A DNA stretch of 13,309 bases from Prevotellaceae bacterium UBA711 (GTDB taxonomy: Bacteria > Bacteroidota > Bacteroidia > Bacteroidales > Bacteroidaceae): NCBI GenBank assembly GCA_002297545.1, contig DBLZ01000074.1:1-13309 (forward strand), written 5' to 3'. The notes under the pieces are model-generated. The model was not told where the DNA came from and ran no database searches. It was given only the letters and a program-made list of their open reading frames with translations. Shown piece by piece: positions 1 to 8,135 of this stretch. The stretch's first letter is position 1, and each line of letters opens with the position of its first letter. The position numbers and the translations under genes were made by a program.

Positions 1-1254
1 CACTACGACATCCCCAAGAGCCTGGAAGGATACTATCAGGAGACCGGCCGTGCAGGCCGTGACGGAGGAGAAGGGCAGTGCATAGCTTTCTACTCGCCCC
101 ACGACCTGATAAAGCTGAAGAAGTTTATGGAAGGCAAGCCCGTGGCCGAGCAGGACATAGGCAATCAGCTGTTGGCCGAAACCAAGGCTTATGTGGAGAG
201 CGGAGTATGCCGCCGCCGTCTGTTGCTGCACTACTTCGGCGAACAGTATGGAGAGGACAACTGTCACAACTGCGACAACTGTCTGCGTCCTCACAAGATG
301 GTGGAGGGCAGCAAGGATCTCGTCAGGATATTGAAGATAATACAGGGCGTCAAGGGTAAGTTCAAGGTGGACCACATCGTCAACATCGTCATGGGTGTGG
401 AGACCGAGGAAGTCCTGGCCTATTGCCACGAGTCGCTGCCCGAGTTCGGTGCCGGTTCGTCTCACGAGGCTTCCTACTGGCATGCCCTGGTACGTCAGGG
501 CATGCTGTCCGGCTACATAGAAAAGGAGGTGGAGAACTATGGTCTGCTGAAGGTGACCAAGGCGGGCAAGAAGTTCCTTGCTTCGCCCGAACCGTTCCAT
601 TTCATCGAGAATACAGAGTTCGACGATTATGTGCCCGAGGCAGAAGAGGGCACCTCTGTGCTGGACGAGACCCTGTACAAGATGTTGCGCGACTTGCGCC
701 GCCAGCGTGCACGGGCGTTGAATATACCGCCCTACGTCATCTTCCAGGACACATCGCTGGAGGTTATGGCCACCATGTATCCCATCACTTTGGCCGAGTT
801 GAAGGAAATACCGGGAGTGGGACAGGGCAAGGCACAGCGCTATGGCCGGGAGTTCTGCGACCTGATAAAGCGCCATTGTGATGAAAATGACATAGAGCGT
901 CATATGGAGCTGCGCGTCCGCACGGTGCCCACCAAGAGGCAGCTCAAGCTTAGCATCATCGACAAGATAGACCGTAAGTTTGCCCTGGAGGACATAGCCA
1001 CGGGTTTGGGCATAAGTTTCGACGAGTTGCTCGACGAGATGGACGCCATTGTCTACAGCGGTACCAAGCTGGATATCAATTACTACCTGGACGACGTCAT
1101 GGACGAGGAGTATATGCTGGACATATACGACTACTTCCGCGAAGAGTCGGAAACCGACCGCCTCTCCGTAGCCGTCAAGGCTTTGGGCCTCGATTATGAG
1201 GAAAGGGATATCCGTCTCGTTCGCATCAAGTTCATGTCCGAGATGGCCAACTGA
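1..1254 (+). CDS. recQ: ATP-dependent DNA helicase RecQ, C-terminal part (5' truncated by window edge)
   Basis: This is the last 417 residues of a RecQ-family 3'-5' DNA helicase of recombination and replication repair; the start and helicase motifs I-V lie outside the window. The fragment opens in helicase motif VI (residues 13-21, QETGRAGRD, including the arginine finger region). A zinc-binding cluster follows, with Cys70, Cys88, Cys91 and Cys94 in the spacing expected of RecQ. Next come a winged-helix RQC region (about 100-200) and an HRDC domain (about 219-293, containing the IPGVGQGKAQRYG turn). Residues 300-417 form an additional acidic helical region resembling the helix-turn-helix domain that ends many Bacteroidota RecQ proteins; this last assignment is from memory of the family. 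The frame is open from base 1, so the internal ATG at 127 is not the start. It ends with TGA, with no convincing terminator directly after it. Confidence 0.96.
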   Translation, partial: HYDIPKSLEGYYQETGRAGRDGGEGQCIAFYSPHDLIKLKKFMEGKPVAEQDIGNQLLAETKAYVESGVCRRRLLLHYFGEQYGEDNCHNCDNCLRPHKMVEGSKDLVRILKIIQGVKGKFKVDHIVNIVMGVETEEVLAYCHESLPEFGAGSSHEASYWHALVRQGMLSGYIEKEVENYGLLKVTKAGKKFLASPEPFHFIENTEFDDYVPEAEEGTSVLDETLYKMLRDLRRQRARALNIPPYVIFQDTSLEVMATMYPITLAELKEIPGVGQGKAQRYGREFCDLIKRHCDENDIERHMELRVRTVPTKRQLKLSIIDKIDRKFALEDIATGLGISFDELLDEMDAIVYSGTKLDINYYLDDVMDEEYMLDIYDYFREESETDRLSVAVKALGLDYEERDIRLVRIKFMSEMAN

Positions 1255-1662
1255 CCTCCGGTCGCGGCCATGAAATCAGCTGCTTTTCTGTATCCGTGCC
1301 ATCATGCCTGCGGACAGTCTCCGTGGGGCGTGCGGAGTGGTGCGGCCGTGTTGCACGGCACAGCTTGCCGTCCCGGCCACTTGCCTTTGGCAGGGCATGA
1401 CGAAATGAACCGGTTTGTGCGCCCGGGAAAACCGGAATATGCGATGAAATAAACCGGTTCTTGCGGTCGCATGTTCCGGTTTATGCGCCCTGTGCTCCAT
1501 GGAGCCTGTGCTTTGCTCCCATGCCCTTTTGGGTGCAACGCCACGGCCCGCGGGTGACATGCCCGTCGCCCCTCGTTCCCCCGCCGGTGGGACGACATGG
1601 GGTGGAGTGCGGCGCCTTACGGTCACGTGCGAGGGATAATAAACACAAATTCACCGGGATTG
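1255..1662. other. Long gene-free spacer between recQ and the guaB promoter
   Basis: About 400 G+C-rich bases with no credible gene; open frames here lack family resemblance. Visible structure includes a short perfect hairpin at 1345-1359 (GCCGTG, loop TTG, CACGGC) with no T-run after it, the 22-bp repeat array at 1408-1495, and a perfect 12-bp palindrome GCTCCATGGAGC at 1494-1505 touching the array's end. No clear Rho-independent terminator for recQ is seen. Confidence 0.7.
1408..1495. repeat. Array A: four 22-bp palindromic tandem repeat units
   Basis: Four consecutive 22-base units start at 1408, 1430, 1452 and 1474. The CCGG core recurs at exactly 1410, 1432, 1454 and 1476. Three units begin AACCGG and the fourth TTCCGG; all four have TGCG at unit positions 11-14. 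The third and fourth units have arms CGCAT and ATGCG around the last core, so dyad symmetry extends beyond the core. The remaining bases vary between units. The same family recurs at 12923-13010. Function is unknown; a multi-site protein-binding region or a dispersed intergenic repeat are the main options. Confidence 0.8.
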
Positions 1663-1694
1663 TTTGGATTTTAGCGTGCTTCTTCGTAACTTTG
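1663..1694 (+). promoter_or_regulatory. Promoter of guaB (Bacteroidota type)
   Basis: A -33 element TTTG (1663-1666) and a -7 element TAACTTTG (1687-1694) are separated by 20 bp. This matches the established Bacteroidota consensus TTTG / TAnnTTTG recognised by the primary sigma factor of the phylum. The predicted transcript start is near 1701, giving a leader of roughly 27 bases before the guaB ATG. Confidence 0.88.
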
Positions 1695-1727
1695 CACACC
1701 AATATAACATACATAACATCAGACAAT

Positions 1728-3206
1728 ATGGCATCATTTATTGAAGACAGGATTGTGATGGACGGTCTCACTTATGACGACGTCCTATTGGTACCGGCCT
1801 ATTCCGAGGTATTGCCTCGTACCGTGGAACTGGGGACCAAGTTTTCGCGTAATATCGAACTGAAGGTTCCTTTCGTAACGGCAGCCATGGATACGGTCAC
1901 CGAGGCCAAGATGGCCATTGCCATAGCTCGCGAGGGCGGTATCGGTGTGATTCATAAGAACATGTCCATAGAAGATCAGGCGCGCCAGGTGGCCATCGTC
2001 AAGCGTGCCGAGAACGGCATGATCTACGATCCCGTCACCATCCAGCGCGGCAGTACCGTGGCCGATGCCCTGGACCTGATGGCAGAATACCACATAGGCG
2101 GCATACCGGTGGTGGACGACGGTAACCACCTTGTGGGCATCGTCACCAATCGTGACCTGCGTTTCGAGCGCAACCAGAACCGCATGGTGGACGAGGTTAT
2201 GACCAAGGACAACCTGGTCACCACACATGCCGGCACCGACCTGCTGCAGGCCAGCGACATACTGCAGGCCAACCGCATAGAGAAACTTCCCGTGGTGGAC
2301 GAGGAGAACCACCTCATAGGCCTGATCACATACAAGGACATCACCAAGGCCAAGGACAAACCCATGGCCTGTAAGGATGCCAAGGGCCGTCTGCGTGTGG
2401 CCGCCGGAGTGGGCGTCACTGCCGATACGTTCGACAGGATGCAGGCACTGGTGGATGCCGGTGTGGATGCCATTGTCATAGACACTGCGCACGGACACAG
2501 CAAGTTCGTGATAGAGAAACTGAAGGAGGCCAAGGCGCACTTCCCCAACGTGGACATCGTCGTGGGCAACGTAGCTACCGGAGAGGCTGCCAGGATGCTG
2601 GTGGATGCCGGTGCCGATGGCGTGAAGGTGGGCATAGGCCCGGGCAGCATCTGCACTACCCGTGTGGTGGCCGGTGTTGGTGTACCCCAGCTTAGCGCCG
2701 TGTATGATGTGGCTTCTGCCCTGAAAGGTACCGGTGTGCCCCTGATAGCCGATGGTGGCCTGCGCTATTCCGGCGACGTGGTCAAGGCTCTGGCTGCCGG
2801 CGGATATTGCGTGATGATAGGCTCCTTGGTGGCAGGTACCGAGGAAAGCCCCGGCGATACCATCATCTACAACGGACGTAAGTTCAAGAGCTATCGCGGC
2901 ATGGGTTCGCTGGAGGCCATGGAGTGCGGTTCCAAGGACCGTTATTTCCAAGGCGATGTCTCCAGTGTGAAGAAGCTCGTTCCCGAGGGCATCGCCGGCC
3001 GTGTCCCCTACAAGGGCAGCGTGCAGGAAGTCATTTATCAGTTGATAGGCGGCCTGCGCAGCGGCATGGGCTATTGCGGCGCCGCAACCATAGACGCGTT
3101 GCATGATGCCAAGTTCGTACGCATAACCAATGCCGGTGTCCTGGAGTCTCATCCCCATGACGTGACCATCACCAGCGAGGCTCCCAACTACAGCCGTCCT
3201 CAGTAG
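1728..3206 (+). CDS. guaB: Inosine-5'-monophosphate dehydrogenase
   Basis: The 492-residue enzyme oxidises IMP to XMP with NAD+, the committing step of GMP synthesis, as a cytoplasmic tetramer. The N-terminus (GLTYDDVLLVPAYSEVLPRT) is typical of IMPDH. Two CBS domains (about residues 97-208) interrupt the TIM barrel. The potassium-binding and catalytic loop GIGPGSICTTR carries the nucleophile Cys309. The substrate-phosphate region YRGMGSLEAM follows, and the mobile flap holds the catalytic Arg405-Tyr406 pair and VPEGIAGRVPYKG. Length is close to the usual 485-495. The ATG at 1728 is chosen because it gives the family N-terminus and lies just after a strong promoter; the frame stays open upstream to 1461 but that extension has no resemblance to IMPDH. 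A 168-base gap separates it from the next gene, with no obvious terminator (only a 7-bp inverted repeat, 3215-3221 with 3260-3266, and no T-run). Confidence 0.98.
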   Translation: MASFIEDRIVMDGLTYDDVLLVPAYSEVLPRTVELGTKFSRNIELKVPFVTAAMDTVTEAKMAIAIAREGGIGVIHKNMSIEDQARQVAIVKRAENGMIYDPVTIQRGSTVADALDLMAEYHIGGIPVVDDGNHLVGIVTNRDLRFERNQNRMVDEVMTKDNLVTTHAGTDLLQASDILQANRIEKLPVVDEENHLIGLITYKDITKAKDKPMACKDAKGRLRVAAGVGVTADTFDRMQALVDAGVDAIVIDTAHGHSKFVIEKLKEAKAHFPNVDIVVGNVATGEAARMLVDAGADGVKVGIGPGSICTTRVVAGVGVPQLSAVYDVASALKGTGVPLIADGGLRYSGDVVKALAAGGYCVMIGSLVAGTEESPGDTIIYNGRKFKSYRGMGSLEAMECGSKDRYFQGDVSSVKKLVPEGIAGRVPYKGSVQEVIYQLIGGLRSGMGYCGAATIDALHDAKFVRITNAGVLESHPHDVTITSEAPNYSRPQ

Positions 3207-3374
3207 CCCTTGGTCCGAGGCTCACGGCAACGGTACCGGCATGTCGGATATGGCGCGGGGCCTCGGTGGTCCTGCCCTTGTGGGCGGCCGGTGCATCGCG
3301 GCGTGAAAGGCCCCGCACCAAATGGCAATACACATTCCATTCCACTACATAGAACACACTACAGAAAGCGTAAA

Positions 3375-4808
3375 ATGAAGAAGACTCTTTTGGCCTGTTG
3401 TGCCATCCTGCTCCGTGCTGCGGTCTCCATCGCACAGCAGCCTGCGGATCCCATAGTAATGACCGTGGCCGGTGAGGCGGTGACACGAAGTGAGTTTGAA
3501 TACAACTTCAATAAGAATAACACAGATGCTGTTATCGACAAGAAGTCGGTGAGGGACTATGCCGATCTGTTTGCCGCATACAAGTTGAAGGTGCGTGCCG
3601 CCTTGGATGCCAAGCTGGACACCGCCTCCTCCTTCCAAAAGGAGTTTCGCCATTACCGTAACCAGCAGGTACGCCCCATGCTGGTGCCCGAGGTGGTGAT
3701 AGAGCAACAGTGTCATGATTACTACGACGGCCTGGTGCAGGCACTGGGAGGTAAGGACTTGATTCGTCCTGCCCACATACTGGTGCTGGTGCCCCAGAAC
3801 GCCACGGATCAGGTGCGCGAGGAGAAGCTCCATCGTGCCGACAGCCTCTATAATGCCATCATTCATGGCGCAGACTTCTCCGACCTGGCACTGAAGTACA
3901 GCGACGATGTGCAGACAGGCCGCAACGGCGGCGTCCTGCCCTGGGTGGGGCCCGGCGATACGATGGAGGAGTTCGAGAATGTGGCCTATGGCCTGAAGGC
4001 AGGGGAGATGTGTCGTCCATTCCTCAGCCCCGTAGGATACCACATAGTGAAGATGTTGGAGCGCAAGCAGTTGGAGCCCTTCGATACTTTGCATCCTCAG
4101 ATACACCGTTTCCTGGAGCGCCGTGGTGTGCACGAGCGTCTGGCTACGGATGCTCTGGACGAGATCGCCAAGAAGTATGGGGAGGGGTACACGGTGGACC
4201 AGGTGCTGGATATGGAGACGGAACGTCTGTGCAAGGAGAACTCCGACCTTCGCTACTTGGTGCGTGAGTATCACGACGGTCTGTTGCTGTATGAACTTTG
4301 CTCCACCCGTATATGGGAGCCCGCCAAGGCCGATACCGCAGGCATTGAGCGCTACTTTGCGGAGAACAGGAAGAACTATGCCTGGGACAAGCCACACTAC
4401 AGCGGCATGATATACTATTGTGTGAACAAGGACGACGTGAAAAAGGTGAAGAAGGCCCTGAAGAAGGTGGATGATGACAAGTGGATACAGACTGTGCGCG
4501 AGCAGTTTAATGCCGACACAGTGACCGTGCGCATGGACAAGAGGCTCTTTGTGCAGGGGGCCAATGCCAACGTGGATGTCCTGGCTTTCCGTGTGAAAGG
4601 GCAGGAGATGACCCCCATAGAGGGCTTCCCCTATTGTGGCATAGTGGGCAAGAAACTGAAGAACGGACCCGCCAAATGGACGGATGTGGGTGCCAGGGTG
4701 GTGGAGGACTACCAGAGATACCGCGAGGAGGAGTATGTCAAGACGTTGCGTCAGAAGTATCCCGTGGTGATATATGAAGACGTGCTCGCTACGGTTAACA
4801 ACCATTGA
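3375..4808 (+). CDS. Periplasmic peptidyl-prolyl isomerase, parvulin (PpiC) domain
   Basis: A 477-residue exported protein with one recognisable parvulin-type rotamase domain at about residues 128-235, from RPAHILVLV through the conserved FSDLALKYSDD and NGGVLPWVG segments to PVGYHIVKMLE. Such proteins assist folding of outer-membrane and periplasmic proteins. The N-terminus looks like a signal peptide with cleavage after SIA (residue 20), although Arg14 within the hydrophobic stretch is unusual. The C-terminal half (about 240-477) is charged and helical, with no domain I can name; this organisation is common in Bacteroidota. The ATG at 3375 is preferred over the upstream in-frame 3210 because it begins the signal peptide. 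It is the first gene of a cluster with the SurA-like and OstA-like genes, which supports a role in outer-membrane assembly. No clear promoter is visible, so read-through from guaB is possible. Confidence 0.9.
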   Translation: MKKTLLACCAILLRAAVSIAQQPADPIVMTVAGEAVTRSEFEYNFNKNNTDAVIDKKSVRDYADLFAAYKLKVRAALDAKLDTASSFQKEFRHYRNQQVRPMLVPEVVIEQQCHDYYDGLVQALGGKDLIRPAHILVLVPQNATDQVREEKLHRADSLYNAIIHGADFSDLALKYSDDVQTGRNGGVLPWVGPGDTMEEFENVAYGLKAGEMCRPFLSPVGYHIVKMLERKQLEPFDTLHPQIHRFLERRGVHERLATDALDEIAKKYGEGYTVDQVLDMETERLCKENSDLRYLVREYHDGLLLYELCSTRIWEPAKADTAGIERYFAENRKNYAWDKPHYSGMIYYCVNKDDVKKVKKALKKVDDDKWIQTVREQFNADTVTVRMDKRLFVQGANANVDVLAFRVKGQEMTPIEGFPYCGIVGKKLKNGPAKWTDVGARVVEDYQRYREEEYVKTLRQKYPVVIYEDVLATVNNH

Positions 4809-4817
4809 TAAACGCAG

Positions 4818-6167
4818 ATGAAGAAATCGATATGTTTGGCTTTCGCCATCCTGTCCGGGTTGGCTGCCTTCGCACAGAACGATGTTGCGGACGAGGTGAT
4901 ATGGGTGGTTGGCGATGATGCCATACTGCGCTCCGATGTGGAGCGCATCCGCAATGACTACGGCAGCAACATCAAGGGTAATCCGTATTGTGTCATACCG
5001 GAGCAGCTGGCCGTGCAGAAACTGTTCCTGCATCAGGCGGAGTTGGACAGCATCAAGGTGAGCGACAGCGAGGTGAACAACTATGTGGAGGAGGACATCA
5101 ACCGCAAGGTGATGATGGCCGGCAGCAGGGAAAAGCTGGAGGAATACATGCGCATGCCCATGACGCAGATAAGGGAAGAGCTGTTTGAACAGTTTCGCAA
5201 CCAGATGCTTTCCAATGAGGTGCGCAAGGAACTCACCAAGGACATCAAGGTGACACCTGCCGAGGTGCGCCGTCATTATCAGGGCATGCCGGACGACAGC
5301 CTGCCCTTTATCCCCACACAGGTGGAGGTGCAGATACTGGTGCAGCATCCCAGGATATCTCGCGAGGAGATAGAGCGTGTGAAGGGGCAGTTGAGAGCGT
5401 GGGCCGAACGTGTAACAAGCGGCGAGACAAGCTTTTCGGCTCTGGCACGTATGTTCAGCCAGGACGAAGGTTCCGCGCGCCAGGGTGGCGAGATGGATTA
5501 TTATGGCAAGTCGGAACTGGATCCCGCCTTTGCCAACGTGGCCTTTTCGCTTACCGACCCTCGCAAGGTGAGCAAGGTGGTGCAGAGCGAGTTTGGCTTC
5601 CACATCATACAGCTGATAGATAAACTTGGCGACAGGGTGAAGGTGCGTCATATCCTGCGTCGTCCCGAGGTGGACCGCAAGAGCATCGATGCCTGCCTGG
5701 CACGTCTGGATTCCATTGCCGCGGATATCAAGGACGGCAAGTTCTCGTTCGACATAGGCGCACAGGAGATTTCAGATGACAAGGATACTCGCAACAACCG
5801 TGGCGTGATGGTGAATACCAAGCAGGAGACTCAGGAGCGTACCACACGTTTCGAGATGGGTGAACTGCCAGGAGAACTGGCGCGCGTAGTGGATACCATG
5901 ACGGTAGGCAGCATATCGCGTCCGTTTACCATGATAGACAAACGCGGGCGTGAGGTGTGTGCCATAGCCCAGTTGAAAAACCGCATTCCGGCCCATCGCG
6001 CTTCCATCACGGAAGACTTCCAGATACTGAAACGTGCCGTGGAGGCGGAGAAGAGCGAGGAATTCATCGAGAACTGGATACGCGAGAAGCAGAAGAGCAC
6101 GTATGTCCGCATCAAGCAAGGGTGGGGCGAGTGTGAGTTCAAGTATCCCGGATGGGGACGCCGTTAA
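4818..6167 (+). CDS. SurA-like periplasmic chaperone / peptidyl-prolyl isomerase
   Basis: A 449-residue secreted protein organised like SurA, which escorts outer-membrane beta-barrel proteins across the periplasm. It has a signal peptide ending AAFA (cleavage after residue 19), then a SurA-type helical N-terminal region (about 20-165). A first parvulin domain spans about 167-274, with FSALARMFSQDEGSARQGGE and the terminal GFHIIQLID. A second, more divergent parvulin-like domain spans about 275-394, beginning VKVRHILRRPEV. A short C-terminal helix follows. It starts only 9 bases after the previous stop codon, so the two isomerase genes are almost certainly cotranscribed. Two neighbouring PPIase genes suggest paralogues of different specialisation. 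I leave the symbol empty because orthology to E. coli surA cannot be settled by inspection. Confidence 0.92.
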   Translation: MKKSICLAFAILSGLAAFAQNDVADEVIWVVGDDAILRSDVERIRNDYGSNIKGNPYCVIPEQLAVQKLFLHQAELDSIKVSDSEVNNYVEEDINRKVMMAGSREKLEEYMRMPMTQIREELFEQFRNQMLSNEVRKELTKDIKVTPAEVRRHYQGMPDDSLPFIPTQVEVQILVQHPRISREEIERVKGQLRAWAERVTSGETSFSALARMFSQDEGSARQGGEMDYYGKSELDPAFANVAFSLTDPRKVSKVVQSEFGFHIIQLIDKLGDRVKVRHILRRPEVDRKSIDACLARLDSIAADIKDGKFSFDIGAQEISDDKDTRNNRGVMVNTKQETQERTTRFEMGELPGELARVVDTMTVGSISRPFTMIDKRGREVCAIAQLKNRIPAHRASITEDFQILKRAVEAEKSEEFIENWIREKQKSTYVRIKQGWGECEFKYPGWGRR

Positions 6168-6184
6168 GGAGGCAGTGCTCGTGC

Positions 6185-7876
6185 ATGTATGGATATAGGG
6201 GACGTGTCTTGAGTAAGCGTGCTTTCATATCATGCCTGTTGGCGTGTCTGCTGGCCTGCGTGCCGGTGTGGGCACAGAATGAGAGCAGAATTCACCTTCT
6301 GCACTCCGACCGCTTGTATCATGATGTGAACATCAAGGCCGAGGCACAGATACTGGTGGGCAACGTCAGCTTCAGACACGACGATATATTGATGTACTGC
6401 GACAGCGCGCTGTTCTATGAACAGTCCAACAGCCTGGATGCCTACGGCAATGTGCGGATGGTGCAGGGGGATACGCTCAGTCTGGCGGGCGATGTTCTCA
6501 ATTACAATGGCATGGAGAAGCTGGCACATGTGCGCTACAATGTGGTGCTGGTGCATGGTAAAACCACGCTGTACACCGACTCGCTGGACTATGACCGCCT
6601 CTATAACGTGGGCTATTTCTTCGAAGGTGGCCGGCTGGTGACTCCCGAGAACGAAATGACATCGGACTGGGGAGAATATCGTCCCGAGACAAAGGTTGCG
6701 GTGTTTAACTTCAATGTCCATCTGGTGAGTCCGCCTCCTCCGCAACAGACACGTACGACGCTGTTGACGGATACCTTATATTATAATACGGTGACGTCTC
6801 TGTCCATAACCAAGGGACCGGGCACCATAGATGATGGCGGATGTCACGTGTACACGGAGTACGGGTACATGGACTCTGAAACGAATACCATCACCTTGCT
6901 GAATCGAAGCGAGTTGAGCAATAACGGCAAGAAGATTGTCGGAGACAGTATCGTGTGGAATAGTGTGGACTCGGTGGGCGAAGCCTTCAGGGATGTGGTC
7001 TTTACGGACGCTGTCAACAGGAATGCCATGACGGGACATTATCTGTACTACAACGATAAGACGGGATACAGCCTGGTGACGGACTCGGCTTGCATGCTGG
7101 ACTTCTCGCAAGGGCCCGATACCATGTACATGCATGCCGACAGTCTGAAACTGTTTACTTTCGACATGGGAACCGATTCGGTCCACCGCACAATGCATGC
7201 CTACAACCACGTGCGCATGTTCCGCAACGACATGCAGGGAGTGTGCGATTCGCTGGTCTACATCACCCGCGACTCCATGATGATCATGTACAAGGATCCC
7301 ATCGTTTGGATGGGGGAGAACCAGTTGCTGGGAGAGGAGATACAGGCCTTCATGAACGATAGCACTGTGGATAGCGTGTATGTCCTCAGACAGACATTGT
7401 CGTGTGAACGGATGGACAGCATCCATTTCAATCAGATCTCGGGTCACGAGATGCGTTCCTATCTGCGTGATGGCGAACTGCAGATGACACATGTCATAGG
7501 CAATGCCATAGTCAACTACTTTCCTTTGGACGATGACAGCCTGATGGTGGCCATGAACCATATCGAGAGCACAGAGATGAAGATGTATATGGGAGACAAT
7601 CGCAAGATGAAGAAAATATGGATGCCTGCTGCCACAGGAACGTTCTATCCTATACCGATGATCCCGCCCAACATGCGCTACCTGGAGAACTTCCACTGGT
7701 TTGACTACGTGCGTCCGTTAAGTCCGGCCGACATCTTTGTGTGGCGTGGCAAGAGTGAGGGAACGGAGTTGAAGAAGAGCGTGCAGCGCAAGGTGCCTTT
7801 GCAGAAATTACAACAAATAGACAAGAACCATGGGAATGTTCGCAGCCCGGGAGCCCCGGAGGTTTCGTCGCGTTAG
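6185..7876 (+). CDS. OstA/LptA-like LPS transport protein (Bacteroidota OstA-like family)
   Basis: A 563-residue exported protein. After a signal peptide (cleavage likely after VWA, residue 30) it begins with an OstA/LptA-type repeat region: DRLYHDVNIKAEAQILVGNV, then short beta-rich repeats of the form 'GDVLNYNG', 'TDSLDYDR' and 'ADSLKLFT', which in this family build the beta-jellyroll that carries lipopolysaccharide from the inner to the outer membrane. The C-terminus (PLSPADIFVWRGK) resembles Bacteroidota OstA-like proteins. The start is uncertain. ATG 6185 lies 12 bases after a perfect AAGGAGG that overlaps the stop of the previous gene; TTG 6209 would give a shorter leader; ATG 6152 would overlap the SurA-like gene. 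Two LLAC stretches in the leader resemble lipoboxes, but the AxA-like site fits ordinary cleavage better. Its position after two periplasmic isomerases supports an outer-membrane assembly operon. Confidence 0.88.
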   Translation: MYGYRGRVLSKRAFISCLLACLLACVPVWAQNESRIHLLHSDRLYHDVNIKAEAQILVGNVSFRHDDILMYCDSALFYEQSNSLDAYGNVRMVQGDTLSLAGDVLNYNGMEKLAHVRYNVVLVHGKTTLYTDSLDYDRLYNVGYFFEGGRLVTPENEMTSDWGEYRPETKVAVFNFNVHLVSPPPPQQTRTTLLTDTLYYNTVTSLSITKGPGTIDDGGCHVYTEYGYMDSETNTITLLNRSELSNNGKKIVGDSIVWNSVDSVGEAFRDVVFTDAVNRNAMTGHYLYYNDKTGYSLVTDSACMLDFSQGPDTMYMHADSLKLFTFDMGTDSVHRTMHAYNHVRMFRNDMQGVCDSLVYITRDSMMIMYKDPIVWMGENQLLGEEIQAFMNDSTVDSVYVLRQTLSCERMDSIHFNQISGHEMRSYLRDGELQMTHVIGNAIVNYFPLDDDSLMVAMNHIESTEMKMYMGDNRKMKKIWMPAATGTFYPIPMIPPNMRYLENFHWFDYVRPLSPADIFVWRGKSEGTELKKSVQRKVPLQKLQQIDKNHGNVRSPGAPEVSSR

Positions 7877-8135
7877 CATATACACGGACGAACGCAAGGA
7901 TAAGTTGGATAAGTTGGTAAAAGAGGTCAAGCGTGAGCAGGGAGAACTGCCTCCTGCTCCCGAGGACTATACGCATGACAGGTTCCGTGGCAAGTTCTCA
8001 CAGTTCACGCCACGCACCCACAGTTTCTCCGAAGGCGGGTGGGGAAGGAACTTCAAGTGGCCGGTGGTGCTGGTGGCCATCATCCTGCTGCTCATGCTGT
8101 GGAAATTCCTGCTTACCGGGGATCCACGTTTCTAA
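7830..8135 (+). CDS. Small single-pass membrane protein of unknown function
   Basis: A 101-residue protein I cannot assign. The N-terminal 70 residues are hydrophilic and strongly basic, with a motif-like stretch YTDERKDKLDKLVKEVKRE (residues 18-36) that should be helical. Residues 77-95 form one transmembrane segment, followed by a six-residue tail. The positive-inside rule predicts the basic domain in the cytoplasm. It overlaps the 3' end of the ostA-like gene by 47 bases in another frame, implying translational coupling; a second ATG at 7836 is a possible alternative start. I recall similar small 'DERK' proteins between ostA-like genes and mutL in other Bacteroidota, which supports reality, but no function is known to me. 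Confidence 0.78.
   Translation: MGMFAAREPRRFRRVSIYTDERKDKLDKLVKEVKREQGELPPAPEDYTHDRFRGKFSQFTPRTHSFSEGGWGRNFKWPVVLVAIILLLMLWKFLLTGDPRF

Noticed and set aside
1408..1495. CRISPR array
   Set aside because: Units abut directly in 22-bp register, there are no identical repeats with unique spacers of 30 or more bases, and no cas gene is present.
1461..1727. N-terminal extension of GuaB
   Set aside because: The open frame runs upstream, but it contains the promoter and has no IMPDH similarity; the family N-terminus starts at ATG 1728.
1785..3158. A 457-codon minus-strand frame opposite guaB
   Set aside because: A composition-driven shadow of guaB with no recognisable domain; guaB is certain.
3215..3266. 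Terminator after guaB
   Set aside because: The 7-bp inverted repeat (CCGAGGC/GCCTCGG) has a 38-base loop and no T-run.
3345..5651. A 768-codon open frame on the minus strand across both isomerase genes
   Set aside because: It is His/Leu-rich and repetitive, the pattern expected from reading G+C-biased coding DNA antisense, and it spans two well-supported genes on the other strand.
6230..6265. Lipoprotein signal (two LLAC stretches) in the OstA-like leader
   Set aside because: The cysteines are followed by hydrophobic residues and a good VWA cleavage site comes shortly after, so an ordinary signal peptide is more likely.
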